DNA of 16,375 nucleotides, taken from Bacteroidota bacterium. GTDB taxonomy: Bacteria; Bacteroidota; Bacteroidia; Bacteroidales; UBA1402. The position numbers and the translations under genes were made by a program. Positions 1 through 7,289 of this stretch are shown one piece after another; within the stretch, counting starts at the first letter, position 1, and each line of letters starts with the position of its first letter. The notes beneath the pieces were generated by a model that worked only from the letters and a program-made list of their open reading frames with translations, searched no databases and had not been told where the DNA came from. The stretch is from positions 1 through 16,375 of the forward strand of contig JAUZOU010000026.1 of the NCBI GenBank assembly GCA_030706285.1. Reading direction: 5' to 3'.

Positions 1-836
1 ACAACCGGATAGGCATTATAAGCCGGATGTGAAAAATAGTTATGCAGATAAGGATCATTGTAGCTGTTGGTAAAGTCATTGATCCAGCAGGTGGTATCAG
101 GATAAACGGCTACAATATACGTATTCAGAAAATCGTAGCGGGAAGATAGCGGCCTTGTAATGGATGTCCTGACAACTTGACCGGCTTCTGTAAGATAGGC
201 CGTATCTTTGGTAATCATCACCTGAGGTAATTGTGAAGCAGCAATATCCGTATTTTTGTTTCGCTTGATGGCCTGAAGCTGATTCTCCCGTTTGGCGGCA
301 GCTTCATAATCAAACCATTCGTATTTGTATAAAACAAGGTCGGTGTTGGTGCTGTTTTTCCCAAGGACCTCATCCTTTTGGGTGAAGTAATTGAGGGCTT
401 TCAGCTCTTCATCCGTAGCGCGTCTTCTGGCTGGAATGGGAATCTTCCAGTTTAGATGCGGCGTGACAGGCTCCCCTGCAGCGCTTTCGGTGGTTTTATA
501 TTCTTCGTTACCTCCATAGTTTGGATCAGCCAGCTTTTCACGGATAATGGAATCACAGACCCATTGAATAAATTCCTTGTATTGGCCGTTTGTGATTTCG
601 GTTTGATCCATCCAGAATGATCCGACAGAAACCCGTTTCGATGGGGTATTCAGGCCAAAAAGGCTATCCACATCTGCCTGACCAAGTTCAAACGTTCCTT
701 GTTTGACCAGCACCATACCATAAGGCTGCGGTTCGCTCCAATGTTTGTCTTGGACACCGATCAATTCGCCGTTATCAAATGATCCGCATGAATAAAGTAG
801 CGTCAGAACCAAACCAATGACAAAGTAGTTTCTCAT
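1..836 (-). CDS. gldK: GldK/PorK-type type IX secretion lipoprotein, 3' end cut by window edge
   Basis: The reading frame runs from an ATG at 836 leftwards off the window, giving about 278 residues without a stop. Residues 1-17 form a lipoprotein signal peptide ending in the lipobox L-Y-S-C, with Cys17 as the predicted lipidated residue. From about residue 39 the sequence matches the FGE-sulfatase (SUMF1-like) fold of GldK: GMVLVKQGTFELG, then SVGSFWMDQTEITNGQYKEF, the usual opening of this domain. Known GldK/PorK proteins form, with GldN/PorN, a periplasmic ring tied to the outer membrane in the type IX secretion system; they are structural, not enzymes. The start lies 4 bp after the stop of the porP-like gene, so the two are probably cotranslated. 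The porP-porK order matches the Porphyromonas porPKLMN cluster; L, M and N would lie left of the window. Identification is from family pattern only. Confidence 0.85.
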   Translation of the reverse strand, partial: MRNYFVIGLVLTLLYSCGSFDNGELIGVQDKHWSEPQPYGMVLVKQGTFELGQADVDSLFGLNTPSKRVSVGSFWMDQTEITNGQYKEFIQWVCDSIIREKLADPNYGGNEEYKTTESAAGEPVTPHLNWKIPIPARRRATDEELKALNYFTQKDEVLGKNSTNTDLVLYKYEWFDYEAAAKRENQLQAIKRNKNTDIAASQLPQVMITKDTAYLTEAGQVVRTSITRPLSSRYDFLNTYIVAVYPDTTCWINDFTNSYNDPYLHNYFSHPAYNAYPV

Positions 837-840
837 TTCT

Positions 841-1827
841 CTAAAGTATTCGTACACTTTTTTGTTTTTTGCTGACAGTCGCTGTTTCAATTTTCTTTGA
901 ATAGCATAGGAAAATTTCATGGCTTCCGCCGGAGGCTCCTGAAAGAGCTTGAATCGAAATATCATACGAATATCCGATGCTCAAACCCTGTGGCAATTTA
1001 ATGCCGGCTGACATGATGACGGCATCTTCCGGTCTCCATCCGATCATGCCCCAAAAACGATCCTTATATAAGAGTCTGGCTGAGAAATCTTCCTGCCAGG
1101 CTGTCAGATCCGTTTTCAACAGCAATGAAGGTTGCAAGGTGTATAACGGATTTGAAAAAAATATATTGTACCCGCCAGTCAAATAATACGTTCTGGCTGC
1201 ATAGGTCTTATAGCTGTCTCCTGAGGTATCGTCTGTTCCTTTTTTGAGTTTAATCGTGGATTCCAGTAAATGTGAAGCGGAGAGGCCTGCATAATAACGA
1301 GACTGCCTGAACCAGATACCGGCACTGAAATCGGGAATCTTGCCGGTCAATGAACCGGAAGGAATCGAAGCATCCGTTGATAGGTGATAGTCACTGGTCG
1401 GAATGTAAATTTTGTCTGCATCAAAATCCTGTTGCAGCATACCACCCTGAATGCCAATGCCAAGGAGGCCCCCAAATAGCGGCTTTTTATAGGCATATTG
1501 TACTTGAAGCAATTGTGTACTGAACAACCCGATGGATTCTTTCAGCAAAACCAGGCCCAATCCGTTCAGCTGGTTGCCGATCTTTTTGGGTAGAGCGGCA
1601 TGAAGCAAAAAGGTGGATGGAGCGTTGTCTATGCTGACCCATTGCTGGCGGTTCATGAGAGAGATGGTCATATCTTCGCCGTCTCCGATCGCGCCTGGGT
1701 TGAATGCTCCCGGGTTCAGCATATACTGGCTGAATTGGGCATCATACTGAGCAAGCAGGTTGCTGCTGAAGAAGAGCAGTAAAACCGGTAGAAAACGCTT
1801 AATGATAAATGTGCTTATTTTGTACAT
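841..1827 (-). CDS. porP: PorP/SprF family type IX secretion membrane protein
   Basis: This 328-residue protein begins with a signal peptide (positive residues K10-R11, hydrophobic 12-25, probable cleavage after Ala26). It is followed by the PorP/SprF signature Q-Y-D-A-Q-F-S-Q-Y-M-L-N-P at the mature N terminus, then G-A-F-N-P-G-A-I-G. Alternating hydrophobic beta-strand patterning and the terminal G-YSYDISI and GGSHEIFLCY segments are typical of this outer-membrane beta-barrel family. Family members work with the T9SS and in some species hold surface structures or assist secretion. I chose the ATG at 1827 because it gives a clean signal peptide; an in-frame GTG at 1860 would add 11 residues before it. 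The stop (TAG, 841-843) sits 4 bp from the gldK start, so this is the first visible gene of a T9SS operon. Confidence 0.85.
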   Translation of the reverse strand: MYKISTFIIKRFLPVLLLFFSSNLLAQYDAQFSQYMLNPGAFNPGAIGDGEDMTISLMNRQQWVSIDNAPSTFLLHAALPKKIGNQLNGLGLVLLKESIGLFSTQLLQVQYAYKKPLFGGLLGIGIQGGMLQQDFDADKIYIPTSDYHLSTDASIPSGSLTGKIPDFSAGIWFRQSRYYAGLSASHLLESTIKLKKGTDDTSGDSYKTYAARTYYLTGGYNIFFSNPLYTLQPSLLLKTDLTAWQEDFSARLLYKDRFWGMIGWRPEDAVIMSAGIKLPQGLSIGYSYDISIQALSGASGGSHEIFLCYSKKIETATVSKKQKSVRIL

Positions 1828-1940
1828 ACGAGGATGTAATCCTGTTCCGATCAAAGTCACTGATTGAAAATGATTGGGTTGTAAAAAACTATAACAGGAT
1901 TTTGAACAAAAAATTGTGCCTGTTTCTCAAATTCGAACAT

Positions 1941-1974
1941 AAAAAAAGCGGAAATCAGTAGAACTTCCGCTTTT
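1941..1974 (-). terminator. Intrinsic terminator after the DUF2795-type gene
   Basis: A 10-bp perfect stem pairs AAAAGCGGAA (1944-1953) with TTCCGCTTTT (1965-1974) around an 11-nt loop. Read on the minus strand the hairpin ends in a run of seven U (complement of 1941-1947). It lies about 20 bp past the stop of the small acidic gene and before the porP-like gene, so it would separate the two transcripts. Confidence 0.8.
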
Positions 1975-1995
1975 CTCCATCATTTTTAATACGTT

Positions 1996-2217
1996 TCAGT
2001 ACTCTTCTTCATTGAAGAAGAAATCTTCCTGGCTTGGGTAATCAGGCCAGATATCTTCTATGCTTTCATAAATTTCACCTTCATCTTCAATCTCCTGAAG
2101 ATTTTCAATGACTTCCAATGGCGATCCGGAACGCATGGCGTAGTCAATCAACTCATCTTTAGTTGCCGGCCATGGTGCGTCTTCTAATTTCGATGCCAAC
2201 TCCAACGTCCAATACAT
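1996..2217 (-). CDS. Small acidic DUF2795-type protein
   Basis: The 73-residue protein is strongly acidic, with a C-terminal half rich in Glu and Asp and aromatic residues (IWPDYPSQEDFFFNEEEY). The segment W-P-A-T-K-D-E-L-I-D-Y-A followed by G-S-P-L-E-V-I-E-N-L resembles the DUF2795 domain, and near-identical small proteins are, from memory, common in Bacteroidales. No signal peptide, membrane segment or catalytic motif is visible, so it is probably cytosolic; its function is unknown. It has its own promoter-like sequence (2307-2336) and terminator (1941-1974), so it appears to be a monocistronic unit, consistent with a steadily expressed small protein. The family assignment is by pattern recognition and not checked against profiles. 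Confidence 0.8.
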   Translation of the reverse strand: MYWTLELASKLEDAPWPATKDELIDYAMRSGSPLEVIENLQEIEDEGEIYESIEDIWPDYPSQEDFFFNEEEY

Positions 2218-2306
2218 GTTCGTGTGGTTAAATTGTTATTATATTGCAGATAGTCAAATAATTATGCTTTTGTTTTCAGGGCGAAAGCTTTTTTTTGATT
2301 TTGTCG

Positions 2307-2336
2307 CAAAAATAACCGTTTCTTTTTATAAAACAA
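2307..2336 (-). promoter_or_regulatory. Bacteroidota-type promoter for the DUF2795-type gene
   Basis: On the minus strand the -7 element TATTTTTG (complement of 2307-2314) fits the TAnnTTTG consensus of Bacteroides housekeeping promoters. A TTG (complement of 2334-2336) lies exactly 19 nt upstream, in the accepted -33 spacing. Transcription would start near 2300, leaving a leader of about 80 nt before the ATG at 2217. Confidence 0.6.
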
Positions 2337-2349
2337 CAGCTGTCTATAA

Positions 2350-2898
2350 TTATTTTGACGGATCCCAATAAATTTCAGACGTATCCTTCAGACAGGATTT
2401 TCTGGCTAAAGTAAACAGATAGTCAGACAGGCGGTTAAGATAAACCAGCACTTGACAGTCGATCGAATACAATTTAGATACTTTAACGGTAAGACGCTCG
2501 ACGCGACGACAAACCGTTCGACAGATGTGGCATAGCGACGCCGCTTTATTTCCACCAGGAAGGATAAACTGGTGATGTTCGGGTAGCGCAGACTGAATCG
2601 CATCAATTTCATTTTCCAGCTTTTTCAGCATTTCTTCCGATACCGGATGCAGGATGCTGGGCTCTTTGACGGTCTGGTCGGTGGCCAGGCAGGACCCAAT
2701 CCTGAATAATTCGTGCTGAATGGTCAGAATGAACGCTGAATCATGCTCATCCGTCAGTTCGCATAGCAGCAGGCTCAGGAATGAGTTGAGTTCATCCATG
2801 CTTCCATAGGCATCCAGACGAATGTCGTCCTTGGGTACCCGAGTACCTCCGATGAGGCCACTTGTGCCGTTATCTCCTGTTTTCGTATAAATTTTCAT
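2350..2898 (-). CDS. PduO-type cob(I)alamin (corrinoid) adenosyltransferase
   Basis: The enzyme transfers the adenosyl group of ATP to cob(I)alamin to make adenosylcobalamin, used by enzymes such as methylmalonyl-CoA mutase. The 182-residue length is usual for the family. The N-terminal ATP-binding signature is present: T-K-T-G-D-N-G (6-11), G-G-T-R-V-P-K-D (17-24) and D-A-Y-G-S-M-D-E-L-N-S (29-39). The helical C-terminal part carries the CRRVERL arginine cluster and Y-L-N-R-L-S-D-Y-L-F, both typical of PduO/MMAB trimers. The second family position usually seen as G-T-T-x-L is here G-T-S-G-L, a mild change. It lies 93 bp downstream of the methyltransferase-like gene and may share its transcript; no B12-dependent enzyme or riboswitch is visible nearby. 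The protein should be cytosolic. Confidence 0.92.
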   Translation of the reverse strand: MKIYTKTGDNGTSGLIGGTRVPKDDIRLDAYGSMDELNSFLSLLLCELTDEHDSAFILTIQHELFRIGSCLATDQTVKEPSILHPVSEEMLKKLENEIDAIQSALPEHHQFILPGGNKAASLCHICRTVCRRVERLTVKVSKLYSIDCQVLVYLNRLSDYLFTLARKSCLKDTSEIYWDPSK

Positions 2899-2991
2899 AG
2901 GATCGTATCTACTATTAAACCAATGTCATAGTTGACTCACACGCCGAAATGACGATCTGTCTGGACTCTTTTGCAGGCAAGTTCGTTTCAT

Positions 2992-3810
2992 TTATTTTCG
3001 TATGATGTAGGCTCGTTTTTCAAGGTCCGGACGAAACAACAAAATGCCCATCGAAAAAATATCGATGCTTACGCTGACTTCTGGGTTGGCTTTTACCAAT
3101 TTCCAAACAGCTTCCATATTTTTTGAATGATGTATATTTTTGAAAACAAAGATAGAAGAGGCCTGTTTCTTTTCAAGACAACGTTGAAAGAGGTCAAGCA
3201 GGAGCTGTTTGTCATTTAGTGGATTGAATAGGACGAGATCAATTCTTGGAAAACCTTCCAGTGTCCGTTTGAAGTCACAGCCACCCGGACTCGTCCGGCA
3301 ATCGACGGATGAAATATCGAGCAGTTGAAATAGCTCTTTGGCCGCGTTTGTCTGCTCCTGGCTGGTGTTCAGGCAAAGGAAGTGTGCGTTCGGTCTGGCC
3401 TTAACCAAATAGGCTGAATCCGGATATCCGCAAAAGCACGTTTCCACAATGTAATCAGCTTTCATGTCATGCGCCAGTCTGAACAGGATCCGGCTATTGG
3501 CAATCCTCGTTTCAGTTGATAGCGTAAACGGAAGGTGTTTGCCAAAAAGATGCTTGCCTTGCTCAAGTAATGACGGATGATGGGATGCCGGCCTGCTCTT
3601 TAGCGCTGTCTCAATCGTATCAAAGCAATAATAGGGATAGTCGTTGTTCAGTATATTCGTAATCAGGTGATATAAATAGGGCGAATGAATACCGTGGCCA
3701 TTATGGTGACCTGCACGGAAAACAAATTGGATTCTGGATTGGATCCTGTACTTATTACGGCTTCGATAACTGGTAACTGTTGATTTACGTTGCTTAAGGG
3801 AACTTGACAT
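2992..3810 (-). CDS. Methyltransferase-like protein of Bacteroidota, with degenerate SAM motif
   Basis: This 272-residue protein starts with a basic stretch and the segment HGHGIHSPYLYHLI, which I associate with a conserved Bacteroidota group annotated as class I SAM-dependent methyltransferases. The Rossmann-like pattern is recognisable around residues 140-175: hydrophobic strand (ADYIVET), then a second strand after the helix (AHFLCLNTS) where the acidic ribose-binding residue usually ends strand 2. However, the glycine-rich loop usual in motif I is replaced by ETCFCGYPDSAY, and strand 2 ends in Asn-Thr. A later strand (IDLVLFNPLND) resembles motif IV with N-P-L. So either SAM binding is unusual or the enzyme activity has been lost. 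The ATG at 3810 is the first start and is preceded by a possible -7 element. No substrate can be named. Confidence 0.7.
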   Translation of the reverse strand: MSSSLKQRKSTVTSYRSRNKYRIQSRIQFVFRAGHHNGHGIHSPYLYHLITNILNNDYPYYCFDTIETALKSRPASHHPSLLEQGKHLFGKHLPFTLSTETRIANSRILFRLAHDMKADYIVETCFCGYPDSAYLVKARPNAHFLCLNTSQEQTNAAKELFQLLDISSVDCRTSPGGCDFKRTLEGFPRIDLVLFNPLNDKQLLLDLFQRCLEKKQASSIFVFKNIHHSKNMEAVWKLVKANPEVSVSIDIFSMGILLFRPDLEKRAYIIRK

Positions 3811-3828
3811 AGGCGTTCATTTCGATTT

Positions 3829-3836
3829 CAAAGATA
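3829..3836 (-). promoter_or_regulatory. Possible -7 element for the methyltransferase-like gene
   Basis: The minus strand reads TATCTTTG here, a match to the Bacteroidota TAnnTTTG element, about 19 nt upstream of the ATG at 3810. No TTG is present at the expected -33 spacing, and the leader would be very short, so this is a weak call. Confidence 0.35.
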
Positions 3837-4001
3837 CACCTCCTTTTTGATATTTGTAGTGAGTGTTTTGTTTTTTGTAACGGCTTGTTTTTAACAAAAA
3901 ACGTTTTTACAACAGAAAAAATCCGGATTCAATGAACAAATAGGGTGCTTTTTATGTCTATTCATAATCGATGAAATGTGAATCTTTAAAACCAACTACC
4001 T

Positions 4002-4442
4002 ATGGAACAAGTTAAGCAAGTGACTGGATCAAAGGTCAAACTGATTGAAGAGTTTAAGGCCTTTGCGTTGAAAGGCAATATGATTGACATGGCTGTCGGC
4101 ATCATCATTGGTGCGGCTTTCGGAAAAGTGATCACCTCTCTTGTTGCGGACATCATTATGCCACCCATAGGCTTGTTGGTTGGCGGTGTCAACTTCACGG
4201 ACTTAACTGTCATACTTAAGCAGGCTACCGCTACTGCTCCGGCTGTAACCTGGAATTATGGCAATTTTATTCAGGTACTCTTTGACTTCCTGATTGTTGC
4301 ATGGGCGATTTTTATGGTGATCAAAGCCATTTCCAGACTCAAACGCAAAGAAGAAGCGCCGGCAGCCCTACCTCCAAGTAAGGAAGAAGCACTGTTGAAG
4401 GAAATCCGTGACTTGCTTAAACAGGAGAATCTGAAGAAATGA
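4002..4442 (+). CDS. mscL: Large-conductance mechanosensitive channel MscL
   Basis: MscL is a homopentameric inner-membrane channel that opens under membrane tension and releases solutes during hypo-osmotic shock. The sequence is a clear family member: the N-terminal amphipathic S1 helix (LIEEFKAFALKGN, 14-26), the pore-lining TM1 with D-M-A-V-G-I-I-I-G-A-A-F-G-K (29-42), the motif A-D-I-I-M-P-P-I-G (49-57), TM2 at about 88-112, and a charged C-terminal helix with KEEALLKEI at about 127-135. At 146 residues it is about 10 longer than the E. coli protein because of an N-terminal extension (MEQVKQVTGSK) before S1; no later Met allows a shorter version. It diverges from the methyltransferase-like gene across a 191-bp spacer, and the next gene starts 33 bp downstream. 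Confidence 0.97.
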   Translation: MEQVKQVTGSKVKLIEEFKAFALKGNMIDMAVGIIIGAAFGKVITSLVADIIMPPIGLLVGGVNFTDLTVILKQATATAPAVTWNYGNFIQVLFDFLIVAWAIFMVIKAISRLKRKEEAPAALPPSKEEALLKEIRDLLKQENLKK

Positions 4443-4475
4443 CGGATTTTTTCTGCATTTTTGCAAAAAAAATGA

Positions 4476-4943
4476 ATGATTGAATTTGATATTGAAGAGC
4501 GGCGTAACCGGGCCGTAGACTATTTTAAGGAAGGGTACAATTGTGCTCAATCTGTGACGATGGCTTATTGCGATCTGTTCGGACTGGATATCGAAATGGC
4601 GAAAAAGCTATCAGCGCCTTTTGGCGGTGGCATGGGACGTTTGCGTGAAATGTGCGGGGCTGCCAGCGGCATGTTCTTGCTTGTTGGTTTGAAATACCCG
4701 GTTACTGATCCGGAAGATAAAGCCAGCAAGCATGAAAATTATGCGGCTGTGCAACGGACAGCCAAAGCCTTCAAGGATCATTTCGGCAGCTATATCTGTG
4801 CGGATTTACTCCAGTTAAAACGGGCACCACAGGATCCTTCTCCTTCAGACCGGAATGCTGAATATTATCTGAAACGTCCTTGCGCCAGATGCGTGGCTGT
4901 CGCAGCAGAAGTCATCGGAAGAGAATTACTTCAAAAACCTTGA
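4476..4943 (+). CDS. C_GCAxxG_C_C family cysteine-motif protein
   Basis: The 155-residue protein fits the C_GCAxxG_C_C family, a widespread anaerobe family of unproven redox function. Visible conserved points are G-Y-N-C-A-Q-S-V (Cys23), the glycine-rich F-G-G-G-M-G-R (49-55), M-C-G-A-A-S-G (Cys60) with a following hydrophobic helix, Cys108, and a closing R-P-C-A-R-C-V (Cys136, Cys139). These cysteines are arranged as for a metal or iron-sulfur site or a thiol redox centre, but which is not known. No signal peptide is present. It begins 33 bp after mscL and is probably cotranscribed with it, although nothing links their jobs. The ATG at 4476 lies in an A-rich stretch; an overlapping ATG at 4472 is out of frame. 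Confidence 0.88.
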   Translation: MIEFDIEERRNRAVDYFKEGYNCAQSVTMAYCDLFGLDIEMAKKLSAPFGGGMGRLREMCGAASGMFLLVGLKYPVTDPEDKASKHENYAAVQRTAKAFKDHFGSYICADLLQLKRAPQDPSPSDRNAEYYLKRPCARCVAVAAEVIGRELLQKP

Positions 4944-5125
4944 AGTTCTTCAATACGGCAGATATACACGGTATCCCGTGATAAACTGGCTTAAAATGGA
5001 ATCAGCTATACGATGGCGGGCATATTGAAGAGCTGCATATCTGTGTTAAATCCATAGCAGAACAAGCCCGCTGTTGTTCAATACCCATCAAAATCGTTTA
5101 GTTATGATGCCACCAGATGGTTTCT
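4944..5125. other. Gene-free stretch with inverted repeats, possible 3' UTR or small RNA
   Basis: This is the first half of a 356-bp gap (4944-5299) between the cysteine-motif gene and the phosphoesterase gene. It holds a short hairpin CACGG-tatc-CCGTG near 4968 and a longer-range pair GCGGGC (5016-5021) with GCCCGC (5066-5071). The latter encloses a nested imperfect stem (CTGCATAT with ATAGCAG). I see no convincing reading frame. The remainder, 5164-5299, holds the promoter region of the phosphoesterase gene, but no clear TAnnTTTG element. Confidence 0.3.
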
Positions 5126-5163
5126 AACGGTTACATCGATGGAGTGGTGTGAACCGTTTTTTT
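5126..5163 (+). terminator. Terminator-like hairpin with U tract
   Basis: AACGGTT (5126-5132) pairs with AACCGTT (5152-5158). The stem extends by ACA/TGT (5133-5135 with 5148-5150) past one bulged G, with a 12-nt loop. A run of seven T follows from 5157. It lies about 180 bp after the nearest upstream stop, so it ends either a long 3' UTR of the mscL transcript or an independent small RNA. Confidence 0.55.
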
Positions 5164-5299
5164 CTCTCCTCTTTTTTGCAATCAAGTAAAATCTGTAAAC
5201 GAATCACAATTGGCAACGTGAGGCGGATTATGGCTTTAGAGTGATGCTGTATAATGTTGTTTCAAAAGGTGTCTGATTAACCATTAAACTCTTTTATGT

Positions 5300-6628
5300 A
5301 TGAAATCATTACACATCCTTACGTTTATGCTGCTTTTGGTCCTTGTTTATTCTTGCCAGAATGATCTGCTTTCTTATCAGGATCATTCACGCTACGATGG
5401 TAAGGATTTTGGCGTGCCAAAGACAGACGCGGATTCTCTTGATGGCATTAAAATTGCTGTCATTTCTGATATTCACCTAATGCATCCTTCTTTATTGGTG
5501 AAAGATGGACCGGCTTTTCAGGCCTATCTGGCCAAAGATCCAAAGCTCTTGAAATACACCTACAGGCTCTTCCAGGCTACGGTTGATAAAATGATTGAAC
5601 AGAGGCCTGATTTGGTGCTGATTCCAGGCGATTTGACGAAAGACGGAGAACTAATTGATCATGAAACTGTTGCAAGACTACTCAGACAATTGACCATACA
5701 TGGTATTAAGGTGGTTATTACTGTAGGGAACCATGACATCAATAATCCGGAGGCTATGCGGTTTATTGGTGATAAAACAGTTCCGGTTCCAACGGTTCAG
5801 GCAGACAGAATTCCTTTCATTTATGCCGATTTTGGTTTCAGAAATGCGATTTCCAGAGACCCGAATTCGTTGAGCTATGTGTGCGAACCCATCAAAGGCC
5901 TTTGGATAATAGCCATTGATGCAAACATGTATTACGACAATAATAATGTATCAAGTGTGACCAAAGGTAAAATTAAACCGGAGACCCTCAATTGGATAGA
6001 AACTCAGTTGGCCAAGGCGACCAGTAAAAACAAGTTGGTTATCGCTATGATGCATCACGGTCTGATAGAACATTTTACTGGTCAGGAGCAGATCGATCCT
6101 GGGTATGTTATCGAAGATTGGCAGCATGTATCGGACAGGTTGATTGATGATGGATTGAAGGTCATCCTGACCGGCCATTATCATGCCAATGATATCACAT
6201 ACAGGGAGCATAACGGGAAACGTGTCTATGATGTGGAAACGGGTTCATTAGGACAATATCCGTGCACTTATAGAATGCTTACCATTTATGGCAACCATTT
6301 CACATTTGAAAAGCAAAACACGACTGCTTTAATGGGAGGCTGGTTTGATGAGTATGCCAGAACGTTCATTACGGAAAAACTGGTCGGTTACTTTACTTAT
6401 CTATTGACTGCTAAGTTTGGCATTCAGCAACCATATGCCTCTGCTCTTGCACCATATTTCCAGACGGCTGGAATGGCTCATATCGCTGGAGATGAGTATA
6501 ACCCCAACTTGCCTGGCCTGATTGACTATTTGAATGACGTTGATTCAACCTACACGTTAAGTTCAATTGTCGGCAGTTTATGGACAGACATAAATACCCC
6601 AGACAACAATGTAACCATTGATTTTTAA
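5300..6628 (+). CDS. Calcineurin-like metallophosphoesterase lipoprotein
   Basis: This 442-residue protein starts with a lipoprotein signal peptide ending L-V-Y-S-C, with Cys19 as lipid anchor, so it should act in the periplasm or on the membrane surface. The two-metal phosphoesterase motifs are all present in order: S-D-I-H (56-59), P-G-D-L-T-K-D-G-E (109-117), V-G-N-H-D (142-146), M-M-H-H-G (250-254) and G-H-Y-H-A-N-D (292-298). These supply the Asp, Asn and His ligands of the dinuclear centre. Beyond about residue 345 there is a roughly 100-residue mostly helical tail of unknown role. Known relatives hydrolyse phosphomonoesters or phosphodiesters, including nucleotides; the substrate here cannot be told. 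The gene stands alone and converges with a small minus-strand gene across a palindromic spacer. Confidence 0.9.
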   Translation: MKSLHILTFMLLLVLVYSCQNDLLSYQDHSRYDGKDFGVPKTDADSLDGIKIAVISDIHLMHPSLLVKDGPAFQAYLAKDPKLLKYTYRLFQATVDKMIEQRPDLVLIPGDLTKDGELIDHETVARLLRQLTIHGIKVVITVGNHDINNPEAMRFIGDKTVPVPTVQADRIPFIYADFGFRNAISRDPNSLSYVCEPIKGLWIIAIDANMYYDNNNVSSVTKGKIKPETLNWIETQLAKATSKNKLVIAMMHHGLIEHFTGQEQIDPGYVIEDWQHVSDRLIDDGLKVILTGHYHANDITYREHNGKRVYDVETGSLGQYPCTYRMLTIYGNHFTFEKQNTTALMGGWFDEYARTFITEKLVGYFTYLLTAKFGIQQPYASALAPYFQTAGMAHIAGDEYNPNLPGLIDYLNDVDSTYTLSSIVGSLWTDINTPDNNVTIDF

Positions 6629-6667
6629 CAACAGGCCATAGACAGCAATCATGTCAATGACCATGAA

Positions 6668-6767
6668 AAAGGGTGTTTCAAAAGTAGCTTAACTGAAAAA
6701 TTACCCTTCTTACAGCTAGTTGCAGGAAGGATAGTTTTAGAAGAAAGAGACTTTAGAGACACCCTCT
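6668..6767. repeat. About 100-bp imperfect palindrome, MITE-like or bidirectional terminator
   Basis: The two halves of 6668-6767 pair almost end to end. The outer 17 nt (6668-6684, AAAGGGTGTTTCAAAAG) match the complement of 6751-6767 at 14 of 17 positions. The inner arms (CCCTTCTTACAG near 6704-6715 and TGCAGGAAGG at 6721-6730) also pair, leaving a small loop around 6716-6720. On the minus strand the hairpin is followed by TTTTT, so it could terminate the small gene to its right. The near full-length dyad with GGGTGTTTC ends also resembles a miniature inverted-repeat element. No target-site duplication is evident and no coding sequence is inside. Confidence 0.55.
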
Positions 6768-6794
6768 TAGATTTGTTTAGGTGTACAGAAATGA

Positions 6795-7082
6795 CTAATC
6801 CCGGTATCCCTCACGTTCTTTATATTCCTTGAGAAATTGCGTGTGGGCTTTCTGATACAAATCATAGGGTAAATTGGTGATATAACCGAGTGATCGTTTT
6901 GTTCCCTCTTCACATACAGGATATTCGATGACCCTATAATCCCCGAATTCAAGCAGGATGTTTCTTAAAAGAATCTCCTCAATACCACATTCCTTAGACT
7001 TGCTGATGATCTGCAACGTACCGTCTTCCGTCTCGATCCAGTCATAGCCGATTCTATTAATGTCTTCCTTTAACAGTTTCAT
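6795..7082 (-). CDS. Small hypothetical protein
   Basis: I do not recognise this 95-residue protein. It is charged and soluble-looking, with no signal peptide, membrane segment, cysteine cluster or catalytic motif; there are only two Cys residues (33 and 57). The N-terminal half (INRIGYDWIETEDGTLQIIS) suggests a small alpha/beta fold. The C terminus (DLYQKAHTQFLKEYKEREGY) is a likely charged helix. Support for being real comes from plausible amino acid composition, an ATG at 7082 with a TAnnTTTG element 50 bp upstream, and a spacer not explained by either neighbour. It converges with the phosphoesterase gene and diverges from the hydrogenase operon. Confidence 0.6.
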   Translation of the reverse strand: MKLLKEDINRIGYDWIETEDGTLQIISKSKECGIEEILLRNILLEFGDYRVIEYPVCEEGTKRSLGYITNLPYDLYQKAHTQFLKEYKEREGYRD

Positions 7083-7131
7083 GATGGATGGTTTTAGAAT
7101 TAATTGATTGATTCTTAGTTTCTCTGACTAC

Positions 7132-7139
7132 CAAATATA
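7132..7139 (-). promoter_or_regulatory. Possible -7 element for the small hypothetical gene
   Basis: The minus strand reads TATATTTG, a perfect fit to TAnnTTTG, 50 bp upstream of the ATG at 7082. A TTG is missing at the usual -33 spacing, so the call rests on one element. Confidence 0.4.
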
Positions 7140-7289
7140 CAAAATAAAAAGAGTAAAGATGATTAAAATCAAGATAAATCGGTAGCCATTTTTATTGGAT
7201 TTATCATAGACATAATTATAGGATAAATAATTCTTTTTATGTATCTTAGCCAATAGATGAATCCGATTGGATAACGTTTGTCAAGGCTA

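Noticed and set aside
1881..1896. Near-match to a TAnnTTTG element (TAGTTTTT on the minus strand) before the porP-like gene
   Set aside because: The final G is missing, and no TTG is placed at 19-21 nt, so it was not listed as a promoter.
3885..3910. Hairpin TTGTT-TTT-AACAA with T-rich flank in the mscL upstream region
   Set aside because: The stem is only five A/T-rich pairs and sits between divergent genes, where no terminator is expected.
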